From assembly GCF_000407145.1 (NCBI RefSeq), contig NZ_KE136473.1:869827-933826 (forward strand): a stretch of DNA of 64,000 bases, in the 5' to 3' direction. This DNA is from Enterococcus caccae ATCC BAA-1240. GTDB lineage: Bacteria > Bacillota > Bacilli > Lactobacillales > Enterococcaceae. The translations under genes were made by a program, and so were the position numbers. This document shows, in pieces, positions 18,172-27,857 of this stretch. The notes below the pieces were generated by a model that searched no databases, had not been told where the DNA came from, and saw only the letters and a program-made list of their open reading frames with translations. How positions within the stretch are numbered: position 1 is the stretch's first letter; each line of letters begins with the position of its first letter.

Positions 18172-19470
18172 GTGGAACAAATTCAAATTATCGATTCAAA
18201 AAATCATGTGGGAGAAACAGTGAAAATAGGGGCTTGGATCGCCAATAAACGTTCAAGTGGAAAAATTGCATTTCTACAATTACGTGATGGAACAGCTTAC
18301 TTTCAAGGAATTGTTGTAAAAAGTGAGGTTCCAGAAGAGGTCTTTCAGCTAGCGAAAAGTCTAACACAAGAAACATCTGTTTGGATCATTGGTGAGATTA
18401 GAGAGGATAGTCGTTCAAAATTCGGTTATGAGATCGGTGTTACAGGCATCGAAGTGATCGGTGAAAGCCATGAATATCCAATCACACCTAAAGAACACGG
18501 AACTGATTTTTTAATGGATCACCGTCATTTATGGTTACGTTCTTCACGACAACACGCAATTATGCAAATTCGTAACGAAATTATTCGTGCAACCTATGAA
18601 TTTTTTAACAACAATAATTTTGTTAAAATTGATCCACCGATTCTAACTGCAAGTACAGCCGAAGGTACGACTGATTTATTTGAAACGAATTATTTTGATC
18701 AAAAAGCGTATTTATCTCAAAGTGGACAACTGTACATGGAAGCAGCAGCATTAGCTTTTGGGAAAGTGTTCTCATTTGGACCAACGTTTAGAGCAGAAAA
18801 ATCAAAAACACGTCGTCACTTAATCGAGTTCTGGATGATCGAACCAGAAATGGCGTTTATGCATCAAGAAGAAAGTTTAGAAGTGCAAGAACAATACGTT
18901 GCTTTCTTAGTTCAAAGTGTATTAGACAATTGCGATCATGCATTAGACGTGTTAGAGCGTGATAGAGAGGTCTTGAAAAAATATACACAATTACCATTCC
19001 CACGTATTTCATACGATGAAGCAGTTGAGTTATTGAAGAAAAATGGCTTTGATGATATTGAATGGGGCGATGATTTCGGTTCACCACATGAAACATTTAT
19101 TGCCAATTCATTTGATCGTCCAGTTTTCATTTTAAACTATCCAAAGGCAATCAAAGCGTTCTACATGAAACCACATCCTACTCGTGACGATGTTGTGATT
19201 TGTGCAGATATGATCGCACCAGAAGGCTACGGAGAAATCATCGGTGGATCTGAAAGAGCGATCGACCATGATTATTTATTAGAACAAATTCGTAACCATA
19301 ATCTAGATGAAAAAGAATATTCTTGGTATTTAGATTTACGACGTTATGGATCTGTGCCACATTCTGGATTTGGTTTAGGATTGGAGCGGACTGTTACTTG
19401 GTTGGCTGGTATCGAACATGTTCGTGAAGCAAGTCCATTCCCACGCTTATTAAACCGTATCTATCCATAA
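18172..19470 (+). CDS. asnS: asparagine--tRNA ligase
   Basis: Class IIb aminoacyl-tRNA synthetase that charges tRNA-Asn. An N-terminal OB-fold anticodon domain ([24 protein letters not shown]) is followed by the catalytic domain with motif 2 [19 protein letters not shown] and motif 3 [15 protein letters not shown]. Length 432 from GTG 18172, close to other Firmicute AsnRS. An ATG at 18154 lies upstream of the ribosome site; GGAGAG at 18160-18165 supports GTG 18172. Confidence 0.95.
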   Translation: MEQIQIIDSKNHVGETVKIGAWIANKRSSGKIAFLQLRDGTAYFQGIVVKSEVPEEVFQLAKSLTQETSVWIIGEIREDSRSKFGYEIGVTGIEVIGESHEYPITPKEHGTDFLMDHRHLWLRSSRQHAIMQIRNEIIRATYEFFNNNNFVKIDPPILTASTAEGTTDLFETNYFDQKAYLSQSGQLYMEAAALAFGKVFSFGPTFRAEKSKTRRHLIEFWMIEPEMAFMHQEESLEVQEQYVAFLVQSVLDNCDHALDVLERDREVLKKYTQLPFPRISYDEAVELLKKNGFDDIEWGDDFGSPHETFIANSFDRPVFILNYPKAIKAFYMKPHPTRDDVVICADMIAPEGYGEIIGGSERAIDHDYLLEQIRNHNLDEKEYSWYLDLRRYGSVPHSGFGLGLERTVTWLAGIEHVREASPFPRLLNRIYP

Positions 19471-19484
19471 AAATAGTTATTCAG

Positions 19485-19531
19485 TAGTCGTTGGAAGAAG
19501 CTTTCTGCTTTGTTTCAACGACTATTTTTTA
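19485..19531 (+). terminator. terminator after asnS
   Basis: TAGTCGTTG (19485 onward) pairs with CAACGACTA ending at 19524, followed by a T-run. Confidence 0.88.
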
Positions 19532-19651
19532 TGAAAAATGCGTAACTTAACAAAATAGCTATAAGAAAAAAGGAAAAAGTAAGGCAAATTGTTTAGAATT
19601 CCATTTTTTTATGGTAAAATTGACAGAAAGTAGAATAAAGGAATGACTCGA

Positions 19652-20551
19652 ATGGAAAACCCAACACAAGTTAAAAGAAAACATTTTCGTTTTCCAGCCT
19701 ATGACGATGAATTAGGCGTGAAATTAGTTTCTGAAAATAAACGTACATTATTTCAAGAAGAGCCGATGCTGGCTAAAACAACAATGCAACCACAAGCTAG
19801 TGCACCAGTTATAGATCCAATAAGTGTTCAGCCAGTACTTCAGAAACAGCCAACACAAACGAATAATAAGCATGTATCTCATAGTCAAGAACAAGTAGCA
19901 GAATTAGCGCGCCACAAATCTAATCTGCCAAATTATATGATGACCCATAATAAAACGGCATCACCAAAGCAAAAAAATAATTTATTTGGTAATATGCCTA
20001 AAAGAAGCTCATATGGTTTTGGTTCACAACCTGCTCCTAATAAAAATAAAGCAGCGTTCTCAAAAAATTTTACGTATGATACGCGATCATATTTCGTACC
20101 CAAGTATATTCCAGCATCCGTTATTCCCGAAACAACTGCTCCGGTTTTGACAGAGCAAGAACTAGCTGCAGCTATGAAAAAAGAAAAAAGTTCCTATTTA
20201 CTCTTTGACGATGAACCAGCTGCATTTCAAGCAAAGGGGAATGAAGATCCAACGGTTCAAAAATTTAATATTCCTAAAGAGTCACCTGAAATCCCGGTAA
20301 CTAGACGACAGTACCAACAAATCAAACCTGAGATGGAGCGATTTGGTAAAGAAGAGGATATTAGTCACACTTTGCCTCGCTCTAGAAAAGAGTTGAAGAC
20401 GGCAAAAGAAAACGCAAAAAGTCAAACAGCCTATGGACAAAAAGTAGCTGAAGCGGAGCAAGAGAAAAAACGTGGAATTTTAGATAAATCATTAAGTGGC
20501 ATTATTGAAGATTCTAGTGATGAATTGAAAAATAGTAAGTATTTTGTATAA
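19652..20551 (+). CDS. hypothetical disordered protein between asnS and the WxL gene
   Basis: I do not recognise the family. About 299 residues, no signal peptide and no membrane helix. The N-terminus is basic (VKRKHFRFPAYDDELG). The first 130 residues are Gln/Asn/Pro/Lys-rich and probably disordered. Short ordered-looking stretches follow (TYDTRSYFVPKYIP, ELAAAMKKEKSSYLLFDD). The tail reads LDKSLSGIIEDSSDELKNSKYFV. In Bacillus the slot after asnS holds dnaD; this is not DnaD-like. ATG 19643 overlaps the ribosome site, so ATG 19652 is preferred. Confidence 0.78.
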   Translation: MENPTQVKRKHFRFPAYDDELGVKLVSENKRTLFQEEPMLAKTTMQPQASAPVIDPISVQPVLQKQPTQTNNKHVSHSQEQVAELARHKSNLPNYMMTHNKTASPKQKNNLFGNMPKRSSYGFGSQPAPNKNKAAFSKNFTYDTRSYFVPKYIPASVIPETTAPVLTEQELAAAMKKEKSSYLLFDDEPAAFQAKGNEDPTVQKFNIPKESPEIPVTRRQYQQIKPEMERFGKEEDISHTLPRSRKELKTAKENAKSQTAYGQKVAEAEQEKKRGILDKSLSGIIEDSSDELKNSKYFV

Positions 20552-20935
20552 TGTTACACTAAAATTAGGTTAGAAATAGTTAGGTTTGAAAATAATTGCT
20601 ATTAAATCTAGATTCTGATTTGGATAGTAGAATAATCTTATTTCCAAAGACACTACTTTTTTACTAACGTTTATTTGGAATTTAAGGGACTGAGCCATAA
20701 CTCTTAGAGTTATGGATCAGTCCCTTGTTTTTATATCAATAATTCATGTATATAAAAGCCTGATATTGCATATCATCATTATAGTGAAGAGGACTTGATC
20801 AATAAAATGTATAGTTAATTATTTCTTTCATTATCCTAAGCTGGTTAATAATATGACCACAGATTGATTTTTTCTGAAAACGTTCTTTGAGTATACTATA
20901 GTTAAGCGTATTTTAAAAAATAACTATAAGAGGAT
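20552..20935. other. 384-bp intergenic region with terminator copy D
   Basis: Holds the repeat-family hairpin at 20684-20726. A TATACT-like box at 20892-20897 may drive the WxL gene. No gene seen. Confidence 0.55.
20665..20735 (+). terminator. terminator hairpin, repeat family copy D
   Basis: The linker ACGTTTATTTGGAATTT leads into a stem of AAGGGACTGAGCCATAACTC with GAGTTATGGATCAGTCCCTT (20684-20726), loop TTA, one mismatch. The T-run is interrupted (CCTTGTTTTT). Confidence 0.8.
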
Positions 20936-23296
20936 ATGAGGAATTTGAGGAAAAAAATTTTTTGGTCTTTTTTCATTTTTGGGATAGTTAGTATCGTTTT
21001 TTTGAAAGATATAAATACTAGTTTAGCAAATGAAACAAATCAAACTGAGAATTATACTATTGTAAAAGATGATGAAACATTGATGAAATACTCACTTTTA
21101 AAAGGGGATCAATGGAGTCCCATGTCTGCTAGAAAAAAAATCTCCACAATTCCTGTTTTAACGGAACCACAAGTAATGTATAAAGGGGATGGAGAGAAAA
21201 ATTCTGCAAAATTTCTATATGATCGTGAAAAGAATACGGTCGCGATTGAACAATCAATAGACGCGAGAGTGAACATGGGAGTAAGACAACAGATAGCAAC
21301 TGTTAAAGGACGTTCTTATCAATTTTCAGTTAAAACAAAATCTGCAGTCATCAAAACAACTGGCAAAACTTACAAAGCTGTCGATGGATTTGATATTTTA
21401 GATGGTGGAATATCTGAGGGAGATCAAACTTCACTTATTCCTGTGGAATATACTCGGGTAAACAATTCTTTTACGGAGAGCGATGCGGCCAAGGGGAAGG
21501 ATAGAACCGATCGAGTAACATTTAAAGCGAAATCGGATAAAACGACAATTGAACTCTCTGCTCTAAGTAACGATCAGATAAATGCGAATGGGGCTTATTG
21601 GTCTGATATATCATTTATTGATTTTGAAAATGGTATCGTTGAATCTAAAAAATTAGTAGAAGATTTATTTACGGATACAACTCATAATTCAATCAAGTTA
21701 AGTACTACACAAGCAATAATTGATAAGGCAAAAGCAAGAGTAGAAGAATTATTTGACGAAAAAACGAAAACGGCATTATTAGCAGAAATCACCAAGGCCC
21801 AAAATTTGATGGATAAAATACAATTAAAATTAACTGTAGAAGAATTAACAGATGATCGAACAACCTTATCCAGTCAAACTATTAAGGGGACAACTTACCC
21901 AGAAGCTTTTCTGTATTTTTCAGGGCATGAGGGAATTACAGAAGGAACGCTTTCATCTGGGGTGGTTGATGATAAAAGAAAATATTTAATTCGAGCTGAT
22001 AGCAAAGGCTCTTTTGAGTTTAAGCTTACTAAAGGAAACTACTTTAGAGGAGGACAAGTAATTACGATTATAAGTGCTTTGAATGGAAAGGAAGAGACTG
22101 TCTCAAAGACAGTAACTGACAAGGTTGCTCCATTTAAACCTACGTTGAATCCGTTGAAAGATACCGATACGGAAATTTCAGGAAGTGCTGAAACCGATGC
22201 TACCGTTAAACTCTATGATGCCTCTGATGATAAAGAAATCACTTCCGTGAAAGGAAAAACGGGCGATCAATTCACACTAACCGTACCAGACGGATATAAA
22301 CCTTACAAGCGGTATTATGTTACTGCAACCGATGCAGGAAAAAATGTGAGCGAAAAATCAGATATACAAGAAGTAAAAGATACACTTCCACCTAAAGCAA
22401 CACCAGTAAAGCAACGAATTAAACTAGGCGATCCGTTGCCGGAGATTACTGAATTATTGACAGACATTGATGATAATGCTGGAGTCGATCAATTGACAAT
22501 GACAATTACCAAAGAAGCGGATCTATCAAAGGTAGGGGCAACACAAGTCGAAATCACTCTGACAGATAAAGCCAAAAATAAATTAGTTGTCACTGTACCG
22601 ATCTTTGTTTATACAGAGGGAATAATCGAAAATGATCAAGATATTTTCTTTGCAGAGGACTTTTCTGTTTTGGCGATTGATTTTCCAAAAGATTTAGAGG
22701 ATCAAAAAAAATACATTTTAGATAAAAGTAAGGCTACCGTATGGGATAAAGAGGATTGGTCAGTAAAAGAAACGACATTTCAAATTGAAGTTGGATCATT
22801 AAAAAGTGAACCGGGGGTTTACTCTGTTACAATTAGCGGAAACCAGTTGAAGAAAACGATCCATGTTGAGTTATTAAAAGGAGAATTAACTCTTGAAAAA
22901 ATTCCTACACAAGTTTCTTTTGGAGAACCAATCATTAAATCAAATACTCAATATGTAACAAGCAAATTAGGAATTGATTTAACGATGAAGGATAGTCGAT
23001 TTCAAAGAAGTTCTTGGCGTTTAGTAACGAAACTGAAACGTCCATTTCAGAATAACAAGGATGAATCAACTACTACAGGGTTGGTTTATAAAGATGAAGA
23101 TCAACTGCTACCGATTACGACGAAAGATACTGTAGTACTTTATGAAGAAAAAAAAATAGACTCAAATAGAGACGTCAAAGTGACGTTGAATCAACAGGAG
23201 GGACCACAAATTCTATTGAAAGTTTTACCAGGAAGTGTACGAGCAGATACAGATTACAACAGCGAAATTATGTGGATTATTGAGGATGCGCCATAA
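20936..23296 (+). CDS. WxL domain surface protein with Ig-like repeats
   Basis: 786-residue exported protein. A signal peptide spans about residues 1-31 (basic RNLRKK, hydrophobic core, cleavage near SLANE). A jelly-roll-like N-terminal region is followed by a short helical linker (AKARVEELFDEKTK) and bacterial Ig-like modules. One of these starts at VKQRIKLGDPLPEITELL and looks like a DUF5011-type fold. The C-terminus carries both WxL marks: SSWRLVTKL, and YNSEIMWIIEDAP at the very end. WxL domains bind peptidoglycan non-covalently. The usual WxL cluster partners are not next to it. AGAGG lies only 2 bases before the ATG, so the start is uncertain. Confidence 0.82.
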   Translation: MRNLRKKIFWSFFIFGIVSIVFLKDINTSLANETNQTENYTIVKDDETLMKYSLLKGDQWSPMSARKKISTIPVLTEPQVMYKGDGEKNSAKFLYDREKNTVAIEQSIDARVNMGVRQQIATVKGRSYQFSVKTKSAVIKTTGKTYKAVDGFDILDGGISEGDQTSLIPVEYTRVNNSFTESDAAKGKDRTDRVTFKAKSDKTTIELSALSNDQINANGAYWSDISFIDFENGIVESKKLVEDLFTDTTHNSIKLSTTQAIIDKAKARVEELFDEKTKTALLAEITKAQNLMDKIQLKLTVEELTDDRTTLSSQTIKGTTYPEAFLYFSGHEGITEGTLSSGVVDDKRKYLIRADSKGSFEFKLTKGNYFRGGQVITIISALNGKEETVSKTVTDKVAPFKPTLNPLKDTDTEISGSAETDATVKLYDASDDKEITSVKGKTGDQFTLTVPDGYKPYKRYYVTATDAGKNVSEKSDIQEVKDTLPPKATPVKQRIKLGDPLPEITELLTDIDDNAGVDQLTMTITKEADLSKVGATQVEITLTDKAKNKLVVTVPIFVYTEGIIENDQDIFFAEDFSVLAIDFPKDLEDQKKYILDKSKATVWDKEDWSVKETTFQIEVGSLKSEPGVYSVTISGNQLKKTIHVELLKGELTLEKIPTQVSFGEPIIKSNTQYVTSKLGIDLTMKDSRFQRSSWRLVTKLKRPFQNNKDESTTTGLVYKDEDQLLPITTKDTVVLYEEKKIDSNRDVKVTLNQQEGPQILLKVLPGSVRADTDYNSEIMWIIEDAP

Positions 23297-23706
23297 CATT
23301 TTTGGATGGTTCGATCAAATACCATACAGTCAAACATTGGATCGAATCATAGGAAATAATGAAAAGAGAATGGGTGAAACAAGCTTGATTTCCAGAGAGT
23401 AAGAAGGAATTCGTTTTGCTTCTACCATTTATTTAAGATAAGAGATAAAAGTAATGTTTACTTTTGGCTCTTATCTTTTTTTCTGTGAATTAAATAGTTA
23501 AAAAGTAGGTGAGATAAGAAAAATACTGCGGATAATTTTCTGAATTTTTGATTTTCTTTTTTTTTAAGGATCATTTTTTATATCCTTTAATGTTCGATCA
23601 TTTTGGGTTGATTATTTTTAGATTTTATACGATAATTGGAAAAGTATGATTTTAATAAAATAGCGAATTAATTGTTTTATATAGGGAATAAGAAAAGAGG
23701 ATTAGA
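23297..23706. other. 410-bp intergenic region before murC
   Basis: Contains a strong hairpin at 23435-23477 and very AT-rich sequence upstream of murC. No gene seen. Confidence 0.55.
23435..23482 (+). terminator. terminator after the WxL gene
   Basis: AAGATAAGAG pairs with CTCTTATCTT, with continued AAAAGTA/TACTTTT pairing inside, then a T-run. The preceding ACCATTTATTTAAG resembles the linker of the repeat family, but the ATAACTC core is absent. Confidence 0.88.
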
Positions 23707-25044
23707 ATGAGCAATTTAGAGAATAAGTTACATCATTTTGTTGGGATAAAAGGTTCAGGAATGAGTTCATTAGCTTTGGTATTATTTGAAAAAGGCTATA
23801 AGGTACAGGGCTCAGATGTGAAAGAATACTTTTTTACACAACGTGATTTGGAAAAATCTGGTATTACGATTTTACCTTTCAATGCTGATAACGTTACGAA
23901 AGATATGATTATTATTGCAGGCAATGCATTCCCAGACACGCATGAAGAATTAGTTCGTGCCAAAGAATTAGGTGCTGAAATTATTCGTTATCATGATTTT
24001 ATTAGCCGTTTTATTCAACCGTATACAAGCATTGCAGTAACTGGTTCTCATGGGAAAACAAGTACAACAGGTTTACTTTCTCATATTTTAACAGGGATTG
24101 CACCAACTAGTTATTTGATAGGTGATGGTACCGGGCACGGGGATCCCAATGCTGAATTTTTTGCTTTTGAGGCGTGTGAATATCGCCGTCATTTTCTCGC
24201 TTATTCTCCTGATTATGCGATTATGACGAATATTGATTTTGATCATCCAGATTATTTTAAGAGCATTGAAGATGTTTTTTCTGCTTTTCAAACAATGGCT
24301 GAACAAGTGAAAAAAGCTATCTTTGCTTATGGAGATGATAAATACTTACGCCAATTGAAAACAGAGGTACCTGTTTATTACTACGGATTAGCAGATGACG
24401 ATGATATCCAGGCTAAAAATATCCAACGAACAACACAAGGCTCGTCATTTGATGTTTATCATGATGAGAACTTGGTGGGGCACTTTGTTTTACCTGCTTT
24501 TGGGCAACATAATATTATGAATGCCTTAGGTGTGATTGCGGTAGCTTACTTTGAAAAATTAGATATGAAAAAAGTTGCAGATGAAATGTTGACTTTTGAA
24601 GGGGTAAAACGTCGCTTTACCGAAAAGAAAGTTTCTGACATGATCATCGTAGATGATTATGCACATCATCCAACTGAAATCATTGCAACGATTGATGGTG
24701 CTCGCCAAAAATACCCAGATAAAGAAATTATTGCTGTTTTCCAACCGCACACATTTACACGGACGATTGCATTGATGGATGAGTTTGCGGAAGCATTGGA
24801 TCTTGCTGACGCTGTTTATCTTTGTGATATTTTCGGTTCAGCAAGAGAACAACAAGGCGATGTCAAAATTGAGGATTTAGGCAATAAAATCAAAAAAGGC
24901 GGACAAGTGATAAAAGAAGACAATGTATCGCCTTTATTAGATCATGAGAATGCTGTGATGGTCTTTATGGGGGCAGGCGATGTTCAAAAATTCGAACAGG
25001 CATATGAAACCCTATTAAGTAACACAACAAGGAATGTTTTATAA
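23707..25044 (+). CDS. murC: UDP-N-acetylmuramate--L-alanine ligase
   Basis: Cytoplasmic ATP-dependent ligase adding L-Ala to UDP-MurNAc, the first step of the peptidoglycan stem peptide. 445 residues. [14 protein letters not shown] is the N-terminal UDP-binding loop. [12 protein letters not shown] is the P-loop with K117. [10 protein letters not shown] and [10 protein letters not shown] carry the Mur-ligase metal residues. [11 protein letters not shown] marks the C-terminal domain. It stands alone between terminators. Confidence 0.96.
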   Translation: MSNLENKLHHFVGIKGSGMSSLALVLFEKGYKVQGSDVKEYFFTQRDLEKSGITILPFNADNVTKDMIIIAGNAFPDTHEELVRAKELGAEIIRYHDFISRFIQPYTSIAVTGSHGKTSTTGLLSHILTGIAPTSYLIGDGTGHGDPNAEFFAFEACEYRRHFLAYSPDYAIMTNIDFDHPDYFKSIEDVFSAFQTMAEQVKKAIFAYGDDKYLRQLKTEVPVYYYGLADDDDIQAKNIQRTTQGSSFDVYHDENLVGHFVLPAFGQHNIMNALGVIAVAYFEKLDMKKVADEMLTFEGVKRRFTEKKVSDMIIVDDYAHHPTEIIATIDGARQKYPDKEIIAVFQPHTFTRTIALMDEFAEALDLADAVYLCDIFGSAREQQGDVKIEDLGNKIKKGGQVIKEDNVSPLLDHENAVMVFMGAGDVQKFEQAYETLLSNTTRNVL

Positions 25045-25069
25045 AAACTTTAACACTTACACTTTAAAA

Positions 25070-25120
25070 AAGTGACGACAACAATTCATTGCTTTGATTT
25101 GTTGTCGTCACTTCTTTTTA
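25070..25120 (+). terminator. terminator after murC
   Basis: A perfect 14-bp stem, AAGTGACGACAACA with TGTTGTCGTCACTT (25070-25113), followed by a T-rich tail. Confidence 0.92.
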
Positions 25121-25179
25121 ACTTGCCTTTTGTCGTCATTTTGGTACAATTATCTTATCATTAGTGGAGGTGTACTAAT

Positions 25180-25662
25180 TTGAATATCGGAAAACCGAGA
25201 AAATTAGGCAAAACCATCGAAGATATTGAGGAAGGCGATTCGCTGTCTTTAACCGAATCCATCGAAGATAAAGAGTTGCTTCTTTATTTGGGCTTAACCA
25301 ACGATGCCAATCCTTTATATATCCAACATGATTATGCCCAAAAAACAGAATATGGCAAACCAATTGTTCCATCCATCATGTTGATGGGAATCATTACCAG
25401 TGCAATTTCAAAACATTTACCAGGACCAGGTTCTCATGTGGTTAACTTTTCCGTGAACTTTGTGGAACCAGTATTTCATTATGAGACATTGACGTTTCAA
25501 TTTGAAGTAATCAAGGTAGATAAGATGAAAGATGTTGTAACGATTTCGATTGAAGCTGTTAACGAAGAAGAAGATCGAGTACTTGATGCGGTCGTAATGG
25601 TACAACCCCCTCAAGTAACAATAGCTGATTTAGAGGAGAAAGAAGGAGATATAGATGAATAA
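25180..25662 (+). CDS. MaoC-like hotdog-fold dehydratase
   Basis: 160-residue cytoplasmic protein of the MaoC/(R)-enoyl-CoA hydratase family. LTNDANPLYIQHDYA near residue 45-60 corresponds to the family's hydratase motif with the active Asp and His. FVEPVFHYETLTFQFEV is the second hotdog strand pair. The substrate is unknown. TTG 25180 is the start, with GGAGG ending 9 bases upstream. Its end overlaps the Bax1-family ATG by 8 bp, so both are one operon. Confidence 0.82.
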   Translation: MNIGKPRKLGKTIEDIEEGDSLSLTESIEDKELLLYLGLTNDANPLYIQHDYAQKTEYGKPIVPSIMLMGIITSAISKHLPGPGSHVVNFSVNFVEPVFHYETLTFQFEVIKVDKMKDVVTISIEAVNEEEDRVLDAVVMVQPPQVTIADLEEKEGDIDE

Positions 25663-26335
25663 TGGAGCAGTAGTCAATGCTGGGATAAACAAGTTTTATT
25701 CAAAAATATATGCATTTTTAGCGATGGGAATCGGTGTTAGTGCATTGGTATCTTATCTGATTTTAAATGTTTTTCCAATAGTTTTAGTAACATTATTAAG
25801 TTCTACAGTGTTATTTTTCGGATTATGGTTGTTGCAGATTGGCTTAGTTATATTCCTAGGTGTTAGAGCACAAAAAAATCCGACTTTAGCAATCAGTGGA
25901 TTTTTAGTTTACTCTATTTTAAATGGTGTGACAATCTCGGCAACATTGTTATTATACGCCCAAGCAACTGTAGTAAGTGCTTTTGTGAGTGCTGCAGCGA
26001 CATTTGGTGCGATGGCATTAGTTGGAATGTTTACAAAGAAAGATTTATCTGCAGTGGGACATGCAGCATATAGTGCCTTGATCGGGATTATTATTGCGAT
26101 GGTCATCAATTTCTTTTTCTTACGTAGTAGTGCTGTGTCATTTTTCATTTCTGTCTTGATGGTGTTGATTTTTGCAGGAATTACAGCTTATGATAATCAA
26201 AAAATCCGTCAAGTTTATAATGAAACAGGTGGACAGGCAGGCACTGGGATTGCAGTTTTCTTTGCTTTACAATTATATCTTGATTTCATCAATTTATTCT
26301 TAGCATTTTTACGCATCTTTGGTAAAAATAATTAA
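25655..26335 (+). CDS. Bax inhibitor-1 / YccA family membrane protein
   Basis: 226-residue protein with seven hydrophobic helices. NAGINKFYSKIYAFLAMGIG at the start, the polar TAYDNQKIRQVY loop between the last helices and LQLYLDFINLFLAFLRIFG at the end are BI-1/YccA family marks. The Asp residues in the latter two motifs form the pH-sensing latch in the bacterial calcium-leak homolog BsYetJ. Translationally coupled to the MaoC-like gene. Confidence 0.88.
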   Translation: MNNGAVVNAGINKFYSKIYAFLAMGIGVSALVSYLILNVFPIVLVTLLSSTVLFFGLWLLQIGLVIFLGVRAQKNPTLAISGFLVYSILNGVTISATLLLYAQATVVSAFVSAAATFGAMALVGMFTKKDLSAVGHAAYSALIGIIIAMVINFFFLRSSAVSFFISVLMVLIFAGITAYDNQKIRQVYNETGGQAGTGIAVFFALQLYLDFINLFLAFLRIFGKNN

Positions 26336-26353
26336 TGAACGAATTGAACGTAG

Positions 26354-26382
26354 AACATCCAGTATTTGCTGGGTGTTTTTTT
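26354..26382 (+). terminator. terminator after the Bax1-family gene
   Basis: AACATCCAG pairs with CTGGGTGTT (one G-U) with a 5-nt loop, followed by eight T. Confidence 0.88.
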
Positions 26383-26478
26383 TGTGGGGAACATCTTTTT
26401 CGTTACATTAATATACGCAAACGGCTTTATTGTTTGTATAAAAATTCTTTTTAAAGGTGTTTTTTGATAAAAAATCCA

Positions 26479-26507
26479 TTGACTATCCTCTGTCTTTGCT
26501 TTATACT
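26479..26507 (+). promoter_or_regulatory. promoter of argJ
   Basis: TTGACT at 26479-26484 and TATACT at 26502-26507 with a 17-nt spacer make a near-consensus vegetative promoter. Confidence 0.8.
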
Positions 26508-26575
26508 TTTATAAAATTAGAGAAATTCGACTCTTTATAGAAGAATTAAAGATCATGTACAGGAAGGTGTTATTG

Positions 26576-27733
26576 ATGAGAAAGTATGAAAAGGTGCCTA
26601 AGGGATTTAAATTTTACGGAACTCATGTTGGGATCAAGAAAAAAAGAAAAGATTTTGGTTTGATTGTAGCAGATGATATTTGTCATGCTGCTGCTGTATT
26701 TACAAAAAATACATTTTGCGGTGAATGTATTCCAATTGGGAGAGCACATGTCGAAAATGCAGAACTGCAAGCTGTTGTAGTAACAAGTGGTATCGCCAAT
26801 GTTGCAACAGGCAAAATAGGCCGGGAAAATGAATATAAAATTTTAGAGTGTTTGTCTAATAAATTGACAATTGAAGAAGAAAATATTCTACCTTCTTCTA
26901 CAGGAGTGATTGGACCGCAATTACCAATTGATAGTATCAAGGGCTTTTTAGAAACAGAATCAATTATTCTAAAAGAGGACTACCAAGATTTTGCTCATGC
27001 CATTTTAACCACAGATAAACGCATCAAAGTTCGTAGTTTAAAGATAGGAGAGGCAACGATTTTAGGTATCGTCAAGGGTTCTGGTATGATTGAGCCGAAT
27101 ATGGCAACAATGTTGGCTTACATTTTAACTGATGCAAAAATAGAAAAAGATCAGATTTATTCTGCGTTGAAAACAGCCGTTGATCAATCATTTAATACGA
27201 TCAGCATCGATACAGATACAAGCACGAGCGACACTGTAGCACTTTTAGCTAGTGGGTACTATGATGTTGAACCGTCAGCATTACAAGTTGGTCTGAGTCA
27301 AATCTGTAAAGAATTAGCGCTGGATGTGGTAAAAGATGCAGAAGGTGCGACAAAAACAATGTTTGTAACCGTCAAAAACGCAGCAAGCCAAGAACAAGCT
27401 AAAAATGCAGGGAAATCAATCATCAATTCACCATTAGTTAAAACGGCGTTATTCGGAAATGATCCAAATTGGGGTAGAATTGCGATGGCACTTGGAAAAA
27501 CAGAAGGACTGCTTTTTGACTTAAATAAGGTAGAAATTTATTATGGTACATTTCCGATTTTTTCAAATAGTAATGAAGAAAAACAAAACCTTAAGCAAAT
27601 TGCAGATTACATTGAACAAAACGAAGATATCTATTTAACAGTAGATTTACATCAAGGATCAGAAAGTTTTGAAGTGATAGGCTGTGATTTAAGTTATGAG
27701 TATGTCAAAATAAATAGTGATTATTCGACATAA
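26576..27733 (+). CDS. argJ: bifunctional glutamate N-acetyltransferase / amino-acid acetyltransferase ArgJ
   Basis: Self-cleaving N-terminal-nucleophile enzyme that moves the acetyl group from N-acetylornithine to glutamate in the cyclic arginine pathway. 385 residues. The cleavage motif NMATML places the nucleophile at T178. KGSGMIEPNM, DAEGATKT, GNDPNWGRI and the ending GCDLSYEYVKINSDYS are all conserved. ATG 26555 overlaps the AGGAAGG ribosome site, so ATG 26576 is used. It has its own promoter. No other arg gene lies in this window, so a complete pathway here is not shown. Confidence 0.93.
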   Translation: MRKYEKVPKGFKFYGTHVGIKKKRKDFGLIVADDICHAAAVFTKNTFCGECIPIGRAHVENAELQAVVVTSGIANVATGKIGRENEYKILECLSNKLTIEEENILPSSTGVIGPQLPIDSIKGFLETESIILKEDYQDFAHAILTTDKRIKVRSLKIGEATILGIVKGSGMIEPNMATMLAYILTDAKIEKDQIYSALKTAVDQSFNTISIDTDTSTSDTVALLASGYYDVEPSALQVGLSQICKELALDVVKDAEGATKTMFVTVKNAASQEQAKNAGKSIINSPLVKTALFGNDPNWGRIAMALGKTEGLLFDLNKVEIYYGTFPIFSNSNEEKQNLKQIADYIEQNEDIYLTVDLHQGSESFEVIGCDLSYEYVKINSDYST

Positions 27734-27768
27734 TAGTTGATTTAAGGGAATAAGTATTTATGGATGGT

Positions 27769-27810
27769 AAAAGTGGAATGAGGGAAAAAAGGAACACATT
27801 CCACTTTTAA
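27769..27810 (+). terminator. hairpin after argJ, probable terminator
   Basis: AAAAGTGGAAT (27769-27779) pairs with ATTCCACTTTT (27798-27808). The T-run is short. Confidence 0.65.
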
Positions 27811-27857
27811 TTTGCGAATGTATGTTCTATAATGGAGGAACGACAGGTGGGAAAAAC

